A stretch of 64,000 nt of DNA from contig JAKSSA010000001.1 of NCBI GenBank assembly GCA_024403335.1, positions 1 through 64,000 of the forward strand. Reading direction: 5' to 3'. Under the pieces are notes generated by a model. The model saw only the letters and a list, made by a program, of their open reading frames with translations, searched no databases and had not been told where the DNA came from. Below are positions 44,084-53,378 of the stretch, one piece after another. This DNA is from Lachnospiraceae bacterium (GTDB taxonomy: Bacteria > Bacillota > Clostridia > Lachnospirales > Lachnospiraceae). Made by a program: the position numbers and the translations under genes. Each line of letters starts with the position of its first letter. The stretch's first letter is position 1.

Positions 44084-45018
44084 TGAATTTATATTTAGCC
44101 CCCATGGAGGGCATTACAACAAGAATATACAGAGATGTTTTTGGCAAGTACTATAAAGGGCTTGCCAAATGTTTTACTCCCTTTTTATCACCTAATCAAA
44201 ATGAAAGCTTTCAGAAAAAAGAGTTATTTGAGATAGAAAACAGGGAAGAACAGACCATATTGACGGTTCCTCAGATTTTATGCTGTAATATAGAACATTT
44301 TTTGTGGGCAGCAGTTGAAGTGGCAAAGCTTGGCTACAAAGAGGTAAATTTTAATCTTGGATGTCCTTCGGGAACAGTTGTTACAAAGAAGAAGGGCAGT
44401 GGATTTCTTTTGTATCCTGACGAGCTTGAGGCATTTTTTGAGATTGTCTTTCCGGAAGTAAAAAAACTTGGTCTTGGATTTTCAATTAAAACAAGACTTG
44501 GGAAAAATGAACCGGATGAATTTAAAAGAATACTTGATATTTATAATAAATTTGATTTTACGGAGATTATAATTCATCCAAGAGTACAGAAGGACTTTTA
44601 TAAAGGTGAAGTAAGGCTTGAATGGTTTGACTATGCCATAGCAAACTCTAAAAATAAAGTTGTATATAATGGCGATTTATTTATGAAAGAGGATTTGGAA
44701 AACTTTGAGAAAAAATATCCTGACATAGATACAGTAATGCTTGGCAGAGGACTTATCGGCAGACCTTTTTTGACAGAGGAAGATGGTGTTTTGCCAAAGG
44801 ATTTAAACAAGCTTAGAGCTTTTCATAATGAATTGGCAAATAGTTATAAAAATCGTTATGATGAGCATGCAACCTTAAGCAAGATGAAAGAAATCTGGGA
44901 TTATATGGGGAAAATGCTTTTTGTGGATGAAAGTGGTTATAAAAGGATAAAAAAAGCAAAATCCTTGGAAGAATACCTTTTTGCAGCAGAAACTGTGTTT
45001 TGTAACATGAATATATAA
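44083..45018 (+). CDS. tRNA-dihydrouridine synthase family protein
   Basis: A 311-residue TIM-barrel FMN enzyme that reduces uridine to dihydrouridine in tRNA. It shows LYLAPMEGITTRIYRDVF, the catalytic Cys in VNFNLGCPSGTVVTKKKGSG, FSIKTRLGKNEPDEF, IIHPRVQKDFY and the GRGLIGRP motif. It starts at GTG 44083, which overlaps the rfbF stop. It is somewhat distinct from classical DusB by sequence, so no letter is given. Confidence 0.9.
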   Translation: MNLYLAPMEGITTRIYRDVFGKYYKGLAKCFTPFLSPNQNESFQKKELFEIENREEQTILTVPQILCCNIEHFLWAAVEVAKLGYKEVNFNLGCPSGTVVTKKKGSGFLLYPDELEAFFEIVFPEVKKLGLGFSIKTRLGKNEPDEFKRILDIYNKFDFTEIIIHPRVQKDFYKGEVRLEWFDYAIANSKNKVVYNGDLFMKEDLENFEKKYPDIDTVMLGRGLIGRPFLTEEDGVLPKDLNKLRAFHNELANSYKNRYDEHATLSKMKEIWDYMGKMLFVDESGYKRIKKAKSLEEYLFAAETVFCNMNI

Positions 45019-45114
45019 TTTGCAGTTGATTGTTTTTTGGTTGATTTCCTGGTTAATCTTGCAATTTGAATATATTTGAGTGTATATTGCAGATACATAT
45101 TGATTTTATTAGCC

Positions 45115-45143
45115 TTTACATTTTTTACTCATTATGTTATAGT
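45115..45143 (+). promoter_or_regulatory. Sigma-A promoter upstream of the SRP RNA
   Basis: TTTACA (45115-45120), 17 bp, TATAGT (45138-45143), with an extended -10 TGT just before it. A transcript would begin near 45150, about 75 nt before the mature RNA start drawn here, so processing or a second promoter is implied. Confidence 0.6.
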
Positions 45144-45223
45144 ATCTGCACTTGCGATTTTGTTTTATCAGGTCAAGCCTGATATTGGTAACATTAAAAC
45201 TGTTATATTTAAAAGTGTCATCA

Positions 45224-45498
45224 AGTTTCCGCGCAGCCGGGGAGATAGCGGTGCCCTGTACCTGCAACCCGCTACAGCAGGGGTGATGTCCTTTCCGAGG
45301 GTGTCGTTTTGTGAAGCTGCCTTTTGTAAGTGATGTTGACGCTTTGGTCTTACGCAATTGGAATCTGTGAACCGTGTCAGGTCAGGAATGAAGCAGCACT
45401 AAGCAGAACCTCTGATGTGCCGTAGGGGTGCCGGGGCCGAGTTAACTGCATAAGTACCGTTTGTGAAACGCATTCGAAGAAGGACGCGCGGATTTATT
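45224..45498 (+). ncRNA. ffs: Signal recognition particle RNA, large type
   Basis: An RNA of about 275 nt with the Alu-domain sequence GGGGAGATAGCGGTGCCCTG, the segment TACCTGCAACCCGCTACAGC, and the helix 8 core GTGTCAGGTCAGGAATGAAG then CAGCACTAAG. The ends pair: TCCGCGC at 45228 with GCGCGGA at 45486. This is the long form found in Bacillus and Clostridia, in which an Alu domain precedes the S domain. It guides membrane protein targeting with Ffh. Exact ends are estimates. Confidence 0.93.
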
Positions 45499-45718
45499 AT
45501 TTTCATATTAGGGAATATGTGTTATTATTTAAGAGTTGGTTTGAAGATTTCTTTTTAAGAAATTATGAGAATTGACTCATTTTTTTATATCTGCATTTAT
45601 TTAAGTGCTTTTTGTGTCTCAAATCTTATATGATTGGAGATTTAGAGATAAAAGTAGCTTGTGAAAAGATATAAGTGACATAAATTGGGTTTAGATAAAT
45701 TATATTTAGGAGTATATT

Positions 45719-46510
45719 TTGGCTATAATAGATACACATGCACATTATGATGATTTAAGATTTGATGAAGACAGGGATGAAATTATTAATTCCCTGCCAT
45801 CTTTAAATGTTGAGAGGGTTATAAATTCAGCTGCAACGGCTAAATCCTGTAAGGAAACCCTGGAATTATGTGCAAAATATCCTTTCTTTTATGGACTTTT
45901 GGGGATACATCCGACCGAGATTGACGATTTGGAATTTTATTTTCTCGAAAGTATTAAAGACGAGCTTAAGAATAATGAAAAGATTGTCGGAATCGGTGAG
46001 ATTGGGCTTGATTATTACTGGGTAAAAGAAGAAAATGAGCAGGAAAGACAAAAGCTTTGGTTCAGAAAACAAATTGAGCTTGCAAAGGAACTGAAGCTGC
46101 CCATATGCATTCATTCAAGAGATGCAGCAGAAGCTACCATGAAGATTTTGGAGGAATATTATCCTAAAAATCCAGACAGTTTGTCAGGAGTGGTTCACTG
46201 CTTCGGATATAGTGCTGAAATAGCAGAGGAATGTGTTAAAAGGGGCTTTTTGATAGGCGTAGGGGGAGTTCTTACCTTTAAAAATGCCAGAAAGTTAAAG
46301 GAAGTAGTTGAAAAGCTTCCTTTGAGTAAAATTGTTCTTGAAACTGATACACCTTACATGGCACCGACTCCTTTCAGAGGAGAGAGAAACAATTCATCAC
46401 TTCTAAAATATGTTGTTGATGAGATTGCAAACATAAAAGGTATTACAGCTTTTGAAGTTGAGAAGCTTACTTCTGAAAATGCAAGGAAGGTTTATCCGAA
46501 ACTGGTTTAA
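45719..46510 (+). CDS. tatD: TatD family hydrolase
   Basis: A 263-residue metal-dependent amidohydrolase/nuclease. Metal ligands are visible: DTHAHYDD near the start, GEIGLDYYW, CIHSRDAAEAT, VVHCFGYSAE and ETDTPYMAPTPFRGERN. It starts with TTG at 45719 behind TAGGAGT, with the first residues read as MAIIDTHAHYD. Family members are 3'-5' DNases. The gap 45,499-45,718 before it holds no clear gene; TTGACT at 45572 may be a promoter element but lacks a good -10. Confidence 0.92.
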   Translation: MAIIDTHAHYDDLRFDEDRDEIINSLPSLNVERVINSAATAKSCKETLELCAKYPFFYGLLGIHPTEIDDLEFYFLESIKDELKNNEKIVGIGEIGLDYYWVKEENEQERQKLWFRKQIELAKELKLPICIHSRDAAEATMKILEEYYPKNPDSLSGVVHCFGYSAEIAEECVKRGFLIGVGGVLTFKNARKLKEVVEKLPLSKIVLETDTPYMAPTPFRGERNNSSLLKYVVDEIANIKGITAFEVEKLTSENARKVYPKLV

Positions 46511-46649
46511 GATAAAATTTGAAAGCTGAGTCGAAGTTTGTGAAAGTAAGAATTTTTAAAACAGAGACAAAAGTCAAATGGAAGTTTGAAAGAGTATTGA
46601 AGTAAAAAACATAAATAAATCTTAGTTCTGGCAAAATGTTGGGGAGAGT

Positions 46650-48005
46650 ATGTCGAAGAAAGCAGAAAAAATAGATATAAATGGATTAAAGGTATTTCCT
46701 GTTGATAATCTGTCCGCTTTTAAACTTAAATTTATAAAAAAGTTTGTGGAGGAGTGTGAAGGCTGGGAAAACAGAAAATATGGTGAATTAAGCGAGCTTG
46801 AAGTGGAAAAAAGTCAGGTTCCTTTTCTGTTTGTTGCAGTTTACAGATGGAAGATAGTTGGTCTTTTAATTGCAAGAGCTTTTGATCTTGACTCCTATGA
46901 GGTTTTTGCGCTTACTCATCCTTCTTTAAGACATCAGGGGATATTTAGCAGGCTGCTTCGCGAAACCAACGAGGTTTTGACATCATTTGGTAATTGTGAG
47001 ATAATATCGATGAAGCTTCACCCGACATCTGCTTTCCTTTATGATTACTCGGAATATGTGATGTCTTTGTCAAAAAAACAGTATGTTTCTTTAAAAGAGG
47101 AAAAAGAACCTGAAGAAAAGGTTTTATCTGAAGAACAAAGACTTGATTTGATGCTTAATGTTATTCCTTCAGAGTTTTTTGAAGAGGAAGATAAAAAACC
47201 TGTATATTCCGTAGAGGTCTTTGACATGAACCCGACACAGAAATATGCAGAAGGACATGTTAAGAATTCAGAAGGCTACGCTTTGGAATTTACCTGCGAC
47301 ATAGAAGTCAGAGAAAAAGCTGTCTTTTTATCAAATGTTTATGTAAATGAAGAATGTCGTGGAAAAGGCTTGGGAACAAGATACTTTGGCTTGCTGCTTG
47401 AAAAGCTTTTTGAGGATGAAAATTTAGTTAGTGTAAAATTACAGGTTTCTTCAAAGAATATACCTGCCTGCAAGCTTTATCAAAAGTATAATTTTAAAAT
47501 ATCAGAAGAAGTAAGCTTTTACCGCTATGAAACTCAGGAAATGCTTGATAAGAAGTATATGAAGGAGGCTTTAGAGGAAGCGAAAAAAGCAGCCGAAAAT
47601 GGTGATGTGCCAATTGGCTGTGTAATAGTTAAGGATAAAGAGATAATTGCAAGAGGTTATAACCGCCGCAATTTTGATAATACGACTCTTTCTCATGCAG
47701 AGCTGATTGCAATTTCTGAGGCCAACAAATATTTTGAGGACTGGAGAGTGGAAGGATGTACAATGTATGTCACCTTAGAACCCTGTCCCATGTGTGCCGG
47801 TAGTATTGTCCAGGCCAGAATTCCAAGAGTGGTAATTGGTGCAATGAACAGCAAAGCAGGCTGTGCAGGTTCGGTTATTAATCTGCTTGATATAAAAGGT
47901 TTTAATCACAGATGCGAAGTAGTAAGAGGCATATGTGAAGAAGAATGTTCGACAATTTTAAGTGACTTCTTTAAAAGTCTTCGAAAGAAGAAGGAGAAAG
48001 GCTGA
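46650..48005 (+). CDS. Fusion of two GNAT domains to tRNA-specific adenosine deaminase TadA
   Basis: Encodes 451 residues. Residues about 1-135 form a GNAT-like unit (YRWKIVGLLIARAFDLDSYE and LRHQGIFSRLLRETNEVLTS). Residues about 190-300 form a second GNAT unit (VYVNEECRGKGLGTRYFGLL, AcCoA-binding). Residues about 303-451 are a complete TadA-type deaminase, with metal and catalytic motifs HAELIAI and PCPMCAGSIV. TadA converts A34 to inosine in tRNA. The GNAT part may acetylate a tRNA or protein. The ATG 46650 is preceded by GGGGAG. Confidence 0.85.
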   Translation: MSKKAEKIDINGLKVFPVDNLSAFKLKFIKKFVEECEGWENRKYGELSELEVEKSQVPFLFVAVYRWKIVGLLIARAFDLDSYEVFALTHPSLRHQGIFSRLLRETNEVLTSFGNCEIISMKLHPTSAFLYDYSEYVMSLSKKQYVSLKEEKEPEEKVLSEEQRLDLMLNVIPSEFFEEEDKKPVYSVEVFDMNPTQKYAEGHVKNSEGYALEFTCDIEVREKAVFLSNVYVNEECRGKGLGTRYFGLLLEKLFEDENLVSVKLQVSSKNIPACKLYQKYNFKISEEVSFYRYETQEMLDKKYMKEALEEAKKAAENGDVPIGCVIVKDKEIIARGYNRRNFDNTTLSHAELIAISEANKYFEDWRVEGCTMYVTLEPCPMCAGSIVQARIPRVVIGAMNSKAGCAGSVINLLDIKGFNHRCEVVRGICEEECSTILSDFFKSLRKKKEKG

Positions 48006-48007
48006 AA

Positions 48008-50311
48008 ATGGCGATTGAGATTAAGAAAAATTCAATGAATGTGTTTCCGAAGGGTACCGTTCTTGCGACCTTACACCGGGAGGTAATGCCGGTGATGGCT
48101 TTTGTTAAGGGAAAAATAGAGGCCAGAAGAGATGCGCAGGTACATGTTTTTAATAATGGTTATGTCGGAATTGCTGATTTGTATGAAGAAAGCAGTCTTT
48201 ATACCTACACCGTTTTGGAAGATACCCAGGCCTTCGTTTATGATGTAACGGACTCAGATTCGATGTCATCAGTTGCTGAAGCAAGAAAAGACCACAGAGG
48301 CGTAATGGTGGGAAGTCTGCTTTTACAGCTTGACAACGCTTATAACGCATATGCGCAGATATCAAATTGCTCTCAGGAGCTTTTTGAAGAATTTTCTTTG
48401 TTATATCGATTGTTTTCAGTTGTTGGCATGCAGGAGGGAATTAAAGTTGATGAAAATCCCTTTACGGGAAATATAGTGCCGCCCTCAGAATTTAATGCTG
48501 AAACCTTGGAAGCTTTAAAATATTATAAAGAATGCAGTAAAATTCCAGCAGAAGTAAAGAAAGCTTTTTATGGTAATTCTGTTGCACTTGTTATGCATGA
48601 AATTCCTGTTATTTCGGCACTTTTGATAAAAACCCTGGAAAAAACGGAAGAGTATATACGCTTTATTGGGGATGTTTCTGATTATATTACGAATGAAAAG
48701 AACGGAACGATTAAAAGCTATATTGAATTATTAAATAAAATACCAAAGGGCTCAAGAAGCAGTAAAAAGCTTGCTGAAGAGGGAAAACGACTTCATAACA
48801 GTTTTGATGCTGCAGTTAAAATTGTTAAAGAAGTGAGTGGAACAGAGATAGACTGCAGAGTTTCGCTTGCTAAAAATCTGTTTGAAAATCCTACTGCGCC
48901 AGGTGAAGCTTCAGAAGTTGCGATGACAAAGGAAGAGGCAAGAAAGGCTTATGGAACCATGTTCATGCGAATTTTGAAATATGCAGGCATGGCAAATGAA
49001 AAGTCGTCAGAACTTGCAGAACTGATGAACCAGCTTTTTAAAACCAAAGACAGATTATCATCAGATGAAGATAAAAGGGAACTCAGACACAGGATTTCGA
49101 AGCTTGTAATAGAGCTTTATGAAAACTGCATGTTAAAGGCTTTGAAGGAAGAAACAACTTCTAAAGAAGTCGAACTTTTCTTAAATTTCGGTCTGCTTGA
49201 TGCAAGATTTGTAACTGATGAGCAGCTTCTTGAAATATTAAATCTTGATTATGATGGTGGCAGTGAAAATATATACAATGTATATACTGCGATGGAATGG
49301 TTTAAGGAAATATATGCTTTGAAAAAAGCTCCTTCAAAAAATGAGCTTGATATGGACTATTCTGAAAACCTTCGCGAACTTCGCAAAACCGGTAAAATAA
49401 CGGATGAAGACATTAAAAGAATGGAAAGGGATAATGTTGCAAAGGTTCGTTTTGAACTTGAAAACATGTTCAGAAGTGCGATGCGAATTGTACATGGACA
49501 CTTAAGCACCTTCCTTCCTTTTATTCTTGGAGAGCAGTTTACAGGTAATATAGCACGACATTTTGTTTCAAAAGCAAAAATCGAAGAGAGCGCAGAAGCA
49601 GTTCGTGAAATCGACTTTTCGGCTTTTTACAGACAGCTGCAGTACAATAACTCAGCGCAGCAGGTTGAGAAGGAAATTGAATTAAGGGAAGTTTTACCTG
49701 ACATCATTTTGCTTCCGATTTATGGTTATCAGTCTTCGATGTGGCAGGATATAAGCGAGAAGAGGCGTGATTCTTCGGGCAGATTCATATTCCCGATTTT
49801 TGTCGAAAGCAAGCTGAATGATTTAATGATTGTTACGGTTGGACGTTTCCGTTGGGAGCTTTGCAAGACAATGCAGGGCATGGCATGGAACAATTTGCGT
49901 GAGAAATCTCTGACAAGCGAATATTACGATTTTGTTGAGTATTATAAAAAGAACAAAGAACTGTCAGATGAGCGCAAGGAAAAGATAAAAACGATGCTTT
50001 TAAAGGCGAGAAACAATCGTAGGGAATTGTTTGCGATGGATTATGAGCTTTGGATGAAGTATGAGTCAAACGGAACGATGCGCCTTTCAAAGCCTGTTCG
50101 TGAAATCATGGCAACCTGGTGCCCTTTCTCGAAGGAAATCAGAAATACAGTCTGCACACAGTCGCTTTTCAGAGAGGCATATGAGCGATATGCGCGTGAA
50201 TTGGCGAAGAAGATAAAGGAGCATGAGCTTCGTCACAAAGCAATTGAAAAGCGTAACATAAAAATACCGGCTCCGCTTTTGAAAACGCTTGATTATCTGA
50301 AAAACAGTTAG
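48008..50311 (+). CDS. Large protein, possible N-terminal cNMP-binding-like domain
   Basis: Encodes 767 residues and begins 3 bp after the TadA fusion. The first 90 residues (MNVFPKGTVLATLHREVMPV then AFVKGKIEARRDAQVHVFNN) resemble a cyclic-nucleotide-binding beta-barrel. The rest is a long, charged, helical region with no recognised domain, ending in basic helices (YARELAKKIKEHELRHKAIE). No membrane segment is clear. I do not know its function. Translational closeness to the fusion gene suggests one process. Confidence 0.65.
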   Translation: MAIEIKKNSMNVFPKGTVLATLHREVMPVMAFVKGKIEARRDAQVHVFNNGYVGIADLYEESSLYTYTVLEDTQAFVYDVTDSDSMSSVAEARKDHRGVMVGSLLLQLDNAYNAYAQISNCSQELFEEFSLLYRLFSVVGMQEGIKVDENPFTGNIVPPSEFNAETLEALKYYKECSKIPAEVKKAFYGNSVALVMHEIPVISALLIKTLEKTEEYIRFIGDVSDYITNEKNGTIKSYIELLNKIPKGSRSSKKLAEEGKRLHNSFDAAVKIVKEVSGTEIDCRVSLAKNLFENPTAPGEASEVAMTKEEARKAYGTMFMRILKYAGMANEKSSELAELMNQLFKTKDRLSSDEDKRELRHRISKLVIELYENCMLKALKEETTSKEVELFLNFGLLDARFVTDEQLLEILNLDYDGGSENIYNVYTAMEWFKEIYALKKAPSKNELDMDYSENLRELRKTGKITDEDIKRMERDNVAKVRFELENMFRSAMRIVHGHLSTFLPFILGEQFTGNIARHFVSKAKIEESAEAVREIDFSAFYRQLQYNNSAQQVEKEIELREVLPDIILLPIYGYQSSMWQDISEKRRDSSGRFIFPIFVESKLNDLMIVTVGRFRWELCKTMQGMAWNNLREKSLTSEYYDFVEYYKKNKELSDERKEKIKTMLLKARNNRRELFAMDYELWMKYESNGTMRLSKPVREIMATWCPFSKEIRNTVCTQSLFREAYERYARELAKKIKEHELRHKAIEKRNIKIPAPLLKTLDYLKNS

Positions 50312-50361
50312 GTAAATTTATCGACAAATGTTTGCTTATAGGTTAAAATATTTGTTTGTAT

Positions 50362-50464
50362 AGAATTTGAAAACAGTTTTGAAGAATTTGAAAGTGATTG
50401 CATAGAATTTGTAAGTAACTTTGAAGAATTTGAAAGCAGTTGTGTAGGATTTGAAAATAAAAGG
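50362..50464. repeat. 21-bp tandem repeat, 4.9 copies
   Basis: Units starting at 50362, 50383, 50404 and 50425 share AGAATTTGAAAGYAGTTKTGA with small changes, and a fifth partial unit begins AGGATTTGAAAA at 50446. The period is exactly 21 bp. It fills the gap before the ABC ATPase gene; AAAAGGAAAATATG follows as ribosome site and start. Confidence 0.85.
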
Positions 50465-50469
50465 AAAAT

Positions 50470-51147
50470 ATGATACTTGAAGTAAAGGACATTAAAAAGA
50501 AATATGGAAAGAAGGAAGTCTTAAATGGTGTTTCGTTTGAGATGGATTCGCCTTGCATTTTGAGTTTATTTGGAAGCAACGGAACGGGTAAGACAACTTT
50601 GGTTTCCATTATTGCAGGATTGCTTAAGCAAAATGAAGGAAGTGTCACACTTTATGGTATTGATTCTGTAAAGAACAGAAAAGCTTTTCAGAAAATGATC
50701 GGACTTGTAAGCCAGGAAATAGCCTTATATGAAGAGCTTTCGGGCAAGGATAACATTTCTTTGTTTGCAAAGCTTTATCATCTTGATAAAAAACAGGAAA
50801 CTTTAAGAGTTAATGAGCTTAAAGAACTTCTTAATTTAACGGATGAAGACTTAAAAACAAAGGTTGGAAAGATGTCAGGCGGTATGCGCCGTAAAATCAA
50901 TCTTGCTACTTCATTGCTTAACAATCCAAAACTGCTTTTGCTTGATGAACCGACAGCTAATTTGGATTATGATTCTGAAAAGCAGATAATGGATGCAGTA
51001 AAGAAGCTTTCACAAAGCATTTGCGTTATTTTGATTACACATAGTCTTGATACAGTTAAAAAATATTGCGACCGCATATGCGTTTTGTCAAATGGTGTTG
51101 TCGCTAAGGATACAACTGCAGAGGAATTTTTGGCAGGAACTTTATAA
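50470..51147 (+). CDS. Orphan ABC transporter ATP-binding protein
   Basis: A 225-residue ABC ATPase. Walker A is GSNGTGKTT, the signature motif is MSGGMRRKINLA, and Walker B is LLLLDEPTA, with H-loop ILITHSL. It resembles exporter-type ATPases of the CcmA/natA group. No permease is next to it. Its stop overlaps the start of the following TPR protein (TAATG), so the two may act together, possibly in a non-transport role. Confidence 0.88.
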   Translation: MILEVKDIKKKYGKKEVLNGVSFEMDSPCILSLFGSNGTGKTTLVSIIAGLLKQNEGSVTLYGIDSVKNRKAFQKMIGLVSQEIALYEELSGKDNISLFAKLYHLDKKQETLRVNELKELLNLTDEDLKTKVGKMSGGMRRKINLATSLLNNPKLLLLDEPTANLDYDSEKQIMDAVKKLSQSICVILITHSLDTVKKYCDRICVLSNGVVAKDTTAEEFLAGTL

Positions 51148-53378
51148 TGGCAGGAAACGGATTAATAAATAAAATTGAATCATTGCTTGAAAATGGACAG
51201 AGTGAGAAGGCCTTAGAGCTCATTAAATCTGTCAATTTAAACAAACAGCATACATATAATGAATTAAGAACCTACAGCAAGGTTTACAAAGCTAATGGGG
51301 AATATGAAAAATGCGCCCTTGCTTTGGAAAAAATGCGCAAGTTTGGTGTAAACAAGCATTTACTCTCAGAGCTTATCGAGGTCTATTTAGAGCTTCATGA
51401 TACGGAAAAGGCAGTTATGTACTACGACACCTTGTCAAGAAGCTGTGATGATGAGGCCTTTGTTTTAAGACGCCAATATGATGTCAGCTTAAAAAGGGGA
51501 ACTACCTTAAAATCTTTGATTGCAATTCTTGAGGAATTAAGAAAAATAGACTTTGATAAAAAATATGGCTATGAACTTGCAAAGCTTTATTACAAGGCAC
51601 AAAATACAAAAGCCTGCATTGAAGTCTGCCGTCAGATTGAAAGATTTTTTACTCCAAGCCCTGAATCGTGCAAGGCTTTGCTTCTGATTGATTTAATTAA
51701 TGGAATGAGCAAGGCAGATGTTTATAAAAAAGCCAGACAGTTCATGTTCGGGGATACTTATAAGGATACTGAAGATGAAGAAGATAATTTATCCTCAAAT
51801 AATAAAAATATCTTAAGCACTAAGGATGAAATATATCAGGATTCGACAATAGATTTCGGTAAAGTTGCAGAAGAGCTTGAAACCGGAGGATATGATGCAG
51901 ATTTTGCCGAAGGACGAGGAGAATCTTACGAGGCAGAACTTGAAAATACTGACAGAATTTATCTTGATAAAATTTTTGGATATAAAGCAAAAGACTCTTC
52001 AGAAACAGCAGAAGAAGGTGATGCTCAGGCTGAGGATGAGTATGTTTTCAAGGTTGATACTTCAGTATTTGATGAAGTAGAAGATGATGAAACAGAAGAA
52101 GAACAGTTATCCTTTATTGAAAGCGAAGCAGAGTCTGATGTAGTTGTTAATTCTTATGAGGACGCACTTAATTATGATAATTTGGAAAACAATGTTGAGA
52201 ATTATGCGGCCTTTGAAGAAACTGATTATACTGATAAAAATGATGCAGCTGAAAATACGGATGCCCAAAACTTTGCAGTTATTTCAGAAAATGATGATGT
52301 AGTTAGAGAAAATTCTGACAAGATTGCAGTAAAATATGCAACAGCAGAAACTGATACCTTCTTAGAAAATGATGATGCTAGCGAAGCTTCTGATATTACT
52401 TCAGAGATGTCAGATTACCAGGAGGAAACATCTGAAACAAAGAGAGTTCAGATTTCAATTTTTGACCTTTATCCTGAAGACAGACCTATTGATTTTGAAG
52501 AGTTTGAAGAAATAATCAATACTGTGACAGAAAGTCCTGAAGAAACGGCAGGACCTAATGATATTTATCATCCGGATTACAGCGAGGTGTTGAAGCTTCG
52601 TCCTAAAAATGATTCAAGGCTTCAAAAAGTATTAAAGGATTTCTGCGTGGATTTTGAGGGTGTTTTCGGGTGCTTTGCATATATTGAAAACATAAGAAAA
52701 CAGCTTATAAGATGTCTTGATGTAGCTTACAGTGAAAGAGGCCGCTCTGTATGCTTTGCGGTTACAAGTGACGGAGAAGCTGACAGAAACGACTTGGCAC
52801 AAAGAATAATGCAGTTTTTGTTTGAAACCGGAAGATTGAAAACAGACAGAATGCTTATGGTTTCTGCAAAAGATATTTCTGAAAGAGAACCTTTTGAATA
52901 CGAGGCAGCTATTTCTGATTGCGGATTAATCCTGACAGGTGTTGGGGAATTGTCAATGAACTGTCTTAAACATCTGATTAAGAATTCAAAGCAAAAAAAT
53001 GGCGTAAGCTGTATTATTCTCGTTGACTCGATAAGAGGACTTAATAAACTTTTACGCCTGAGTGATGAATTTAATTCAGTGTTTGCAAATCGTATAAATA
53101 TTCCTTCATATACACCTGAAAATCTCAAAACAGTCGTTTTGGATTATCTTGACAGATGTGATTATGATGTTGATAACGAAACGGCAATTGCATTAGAGCC
53201 AATGATTGAACTTATTTCTCATAAAAGTAACGAGGAAAAGTATTCTTTGGCTGAAAAACTTGCTGAAAAGCTTGTTTATAATGCTGACTCAAGAATTGGT
53301 GGTGATATTCTTGAGATGGCTTCAACAGGTAATTTTAACAAAGGACACATTGCTATTATCAGGAAGGAAGACTTGTAG
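51147..53378 (+). CDS. TPR protein with degenerate AAA-like C-terminus
   Basis: Encodes 743 residues. The first 200 residues are helical tetratricopeptide-like (LLENGQSEKALELIKSVNLN; YEKCALALEKMRKFG). A long acidic low-complexity linker follows to about 430. The last 270 residues resemble an AAA+ domain of the SpoVK/CbxX type (CFAVTSDGEADRNDLAQRIM; then NRINIPSYTPENLKTVVLDY), but the Walker A lysine is missing, with GEADRND in the place of a P-loop. It starts in overlap with the ABC ATPase stop and ends in a 20-bp tail-to-tail overlap with the AraC gene. Role unknown. Confidence 0.65.
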   Translation: MAGNGLINKIESLLENGQSEKALELIKSVNLNKQHTYNELRTYSKVYKANGEYEKCALALEKMRKFGVNKHLLSELIEVYLELHDTEKAVMYYDTLSRSCDDEAFVLRRQYDVSLKRGTTLKSLIAILEELRKIDFDKKYGYELAKLYYKAQNTKACIEVCRQIERFFTPSPESCKALLLIDLINGMSKADVYKKARQFMFGDTYKDTEDEEDNLSSNNKNILSTKDEIYQDSTIDFGKVAEELETGGYDADFAEGRGESYEAELENTDRIYLDKIFGYKAKDSSETAEEGDAQAEDEYVFKVDTSVFDEVEDDETEEEQLSFIESEAESDVVVNSYEDALNYDNLENNVENYAAFEETDYTDKNDAAENTDAQNFAVISENDDVVRENSDKIAVKYATAETDTFLENDDASEASDITSEMSDYQEETSETKRVQISIFDLYPEDRPIDFEEFEEIINTVTESPEETAGPNDIYHPDYSEVLKLRPKNDSRLQKVLKDFCVDFEGVFGCFAYIENIRKQLIRCLDVAYSERGRSVCFAVTSDGEADRNDLAQRIMQFLFETGRLKTDRMLMVSAKDISEREPFEYEAAISDCGLILTGVGELSMNCLKHLIKNSKQKNGVSCIILVDSIRGLNKLLRLSDEFNSVFANRINIPSYTPENLKTVVLDYLDRCDYDVDNETAIALEPMIELISHKSNEEKYSLAEKLAEKLVYNADSRIGGDILEMASTGNFNKGHIAIIRKEDL

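Noticed and set aside
45076..45333. Short frames over the SRP RNA
   Set aside because: The RNA signature is clear and the frames have no ribosome site.
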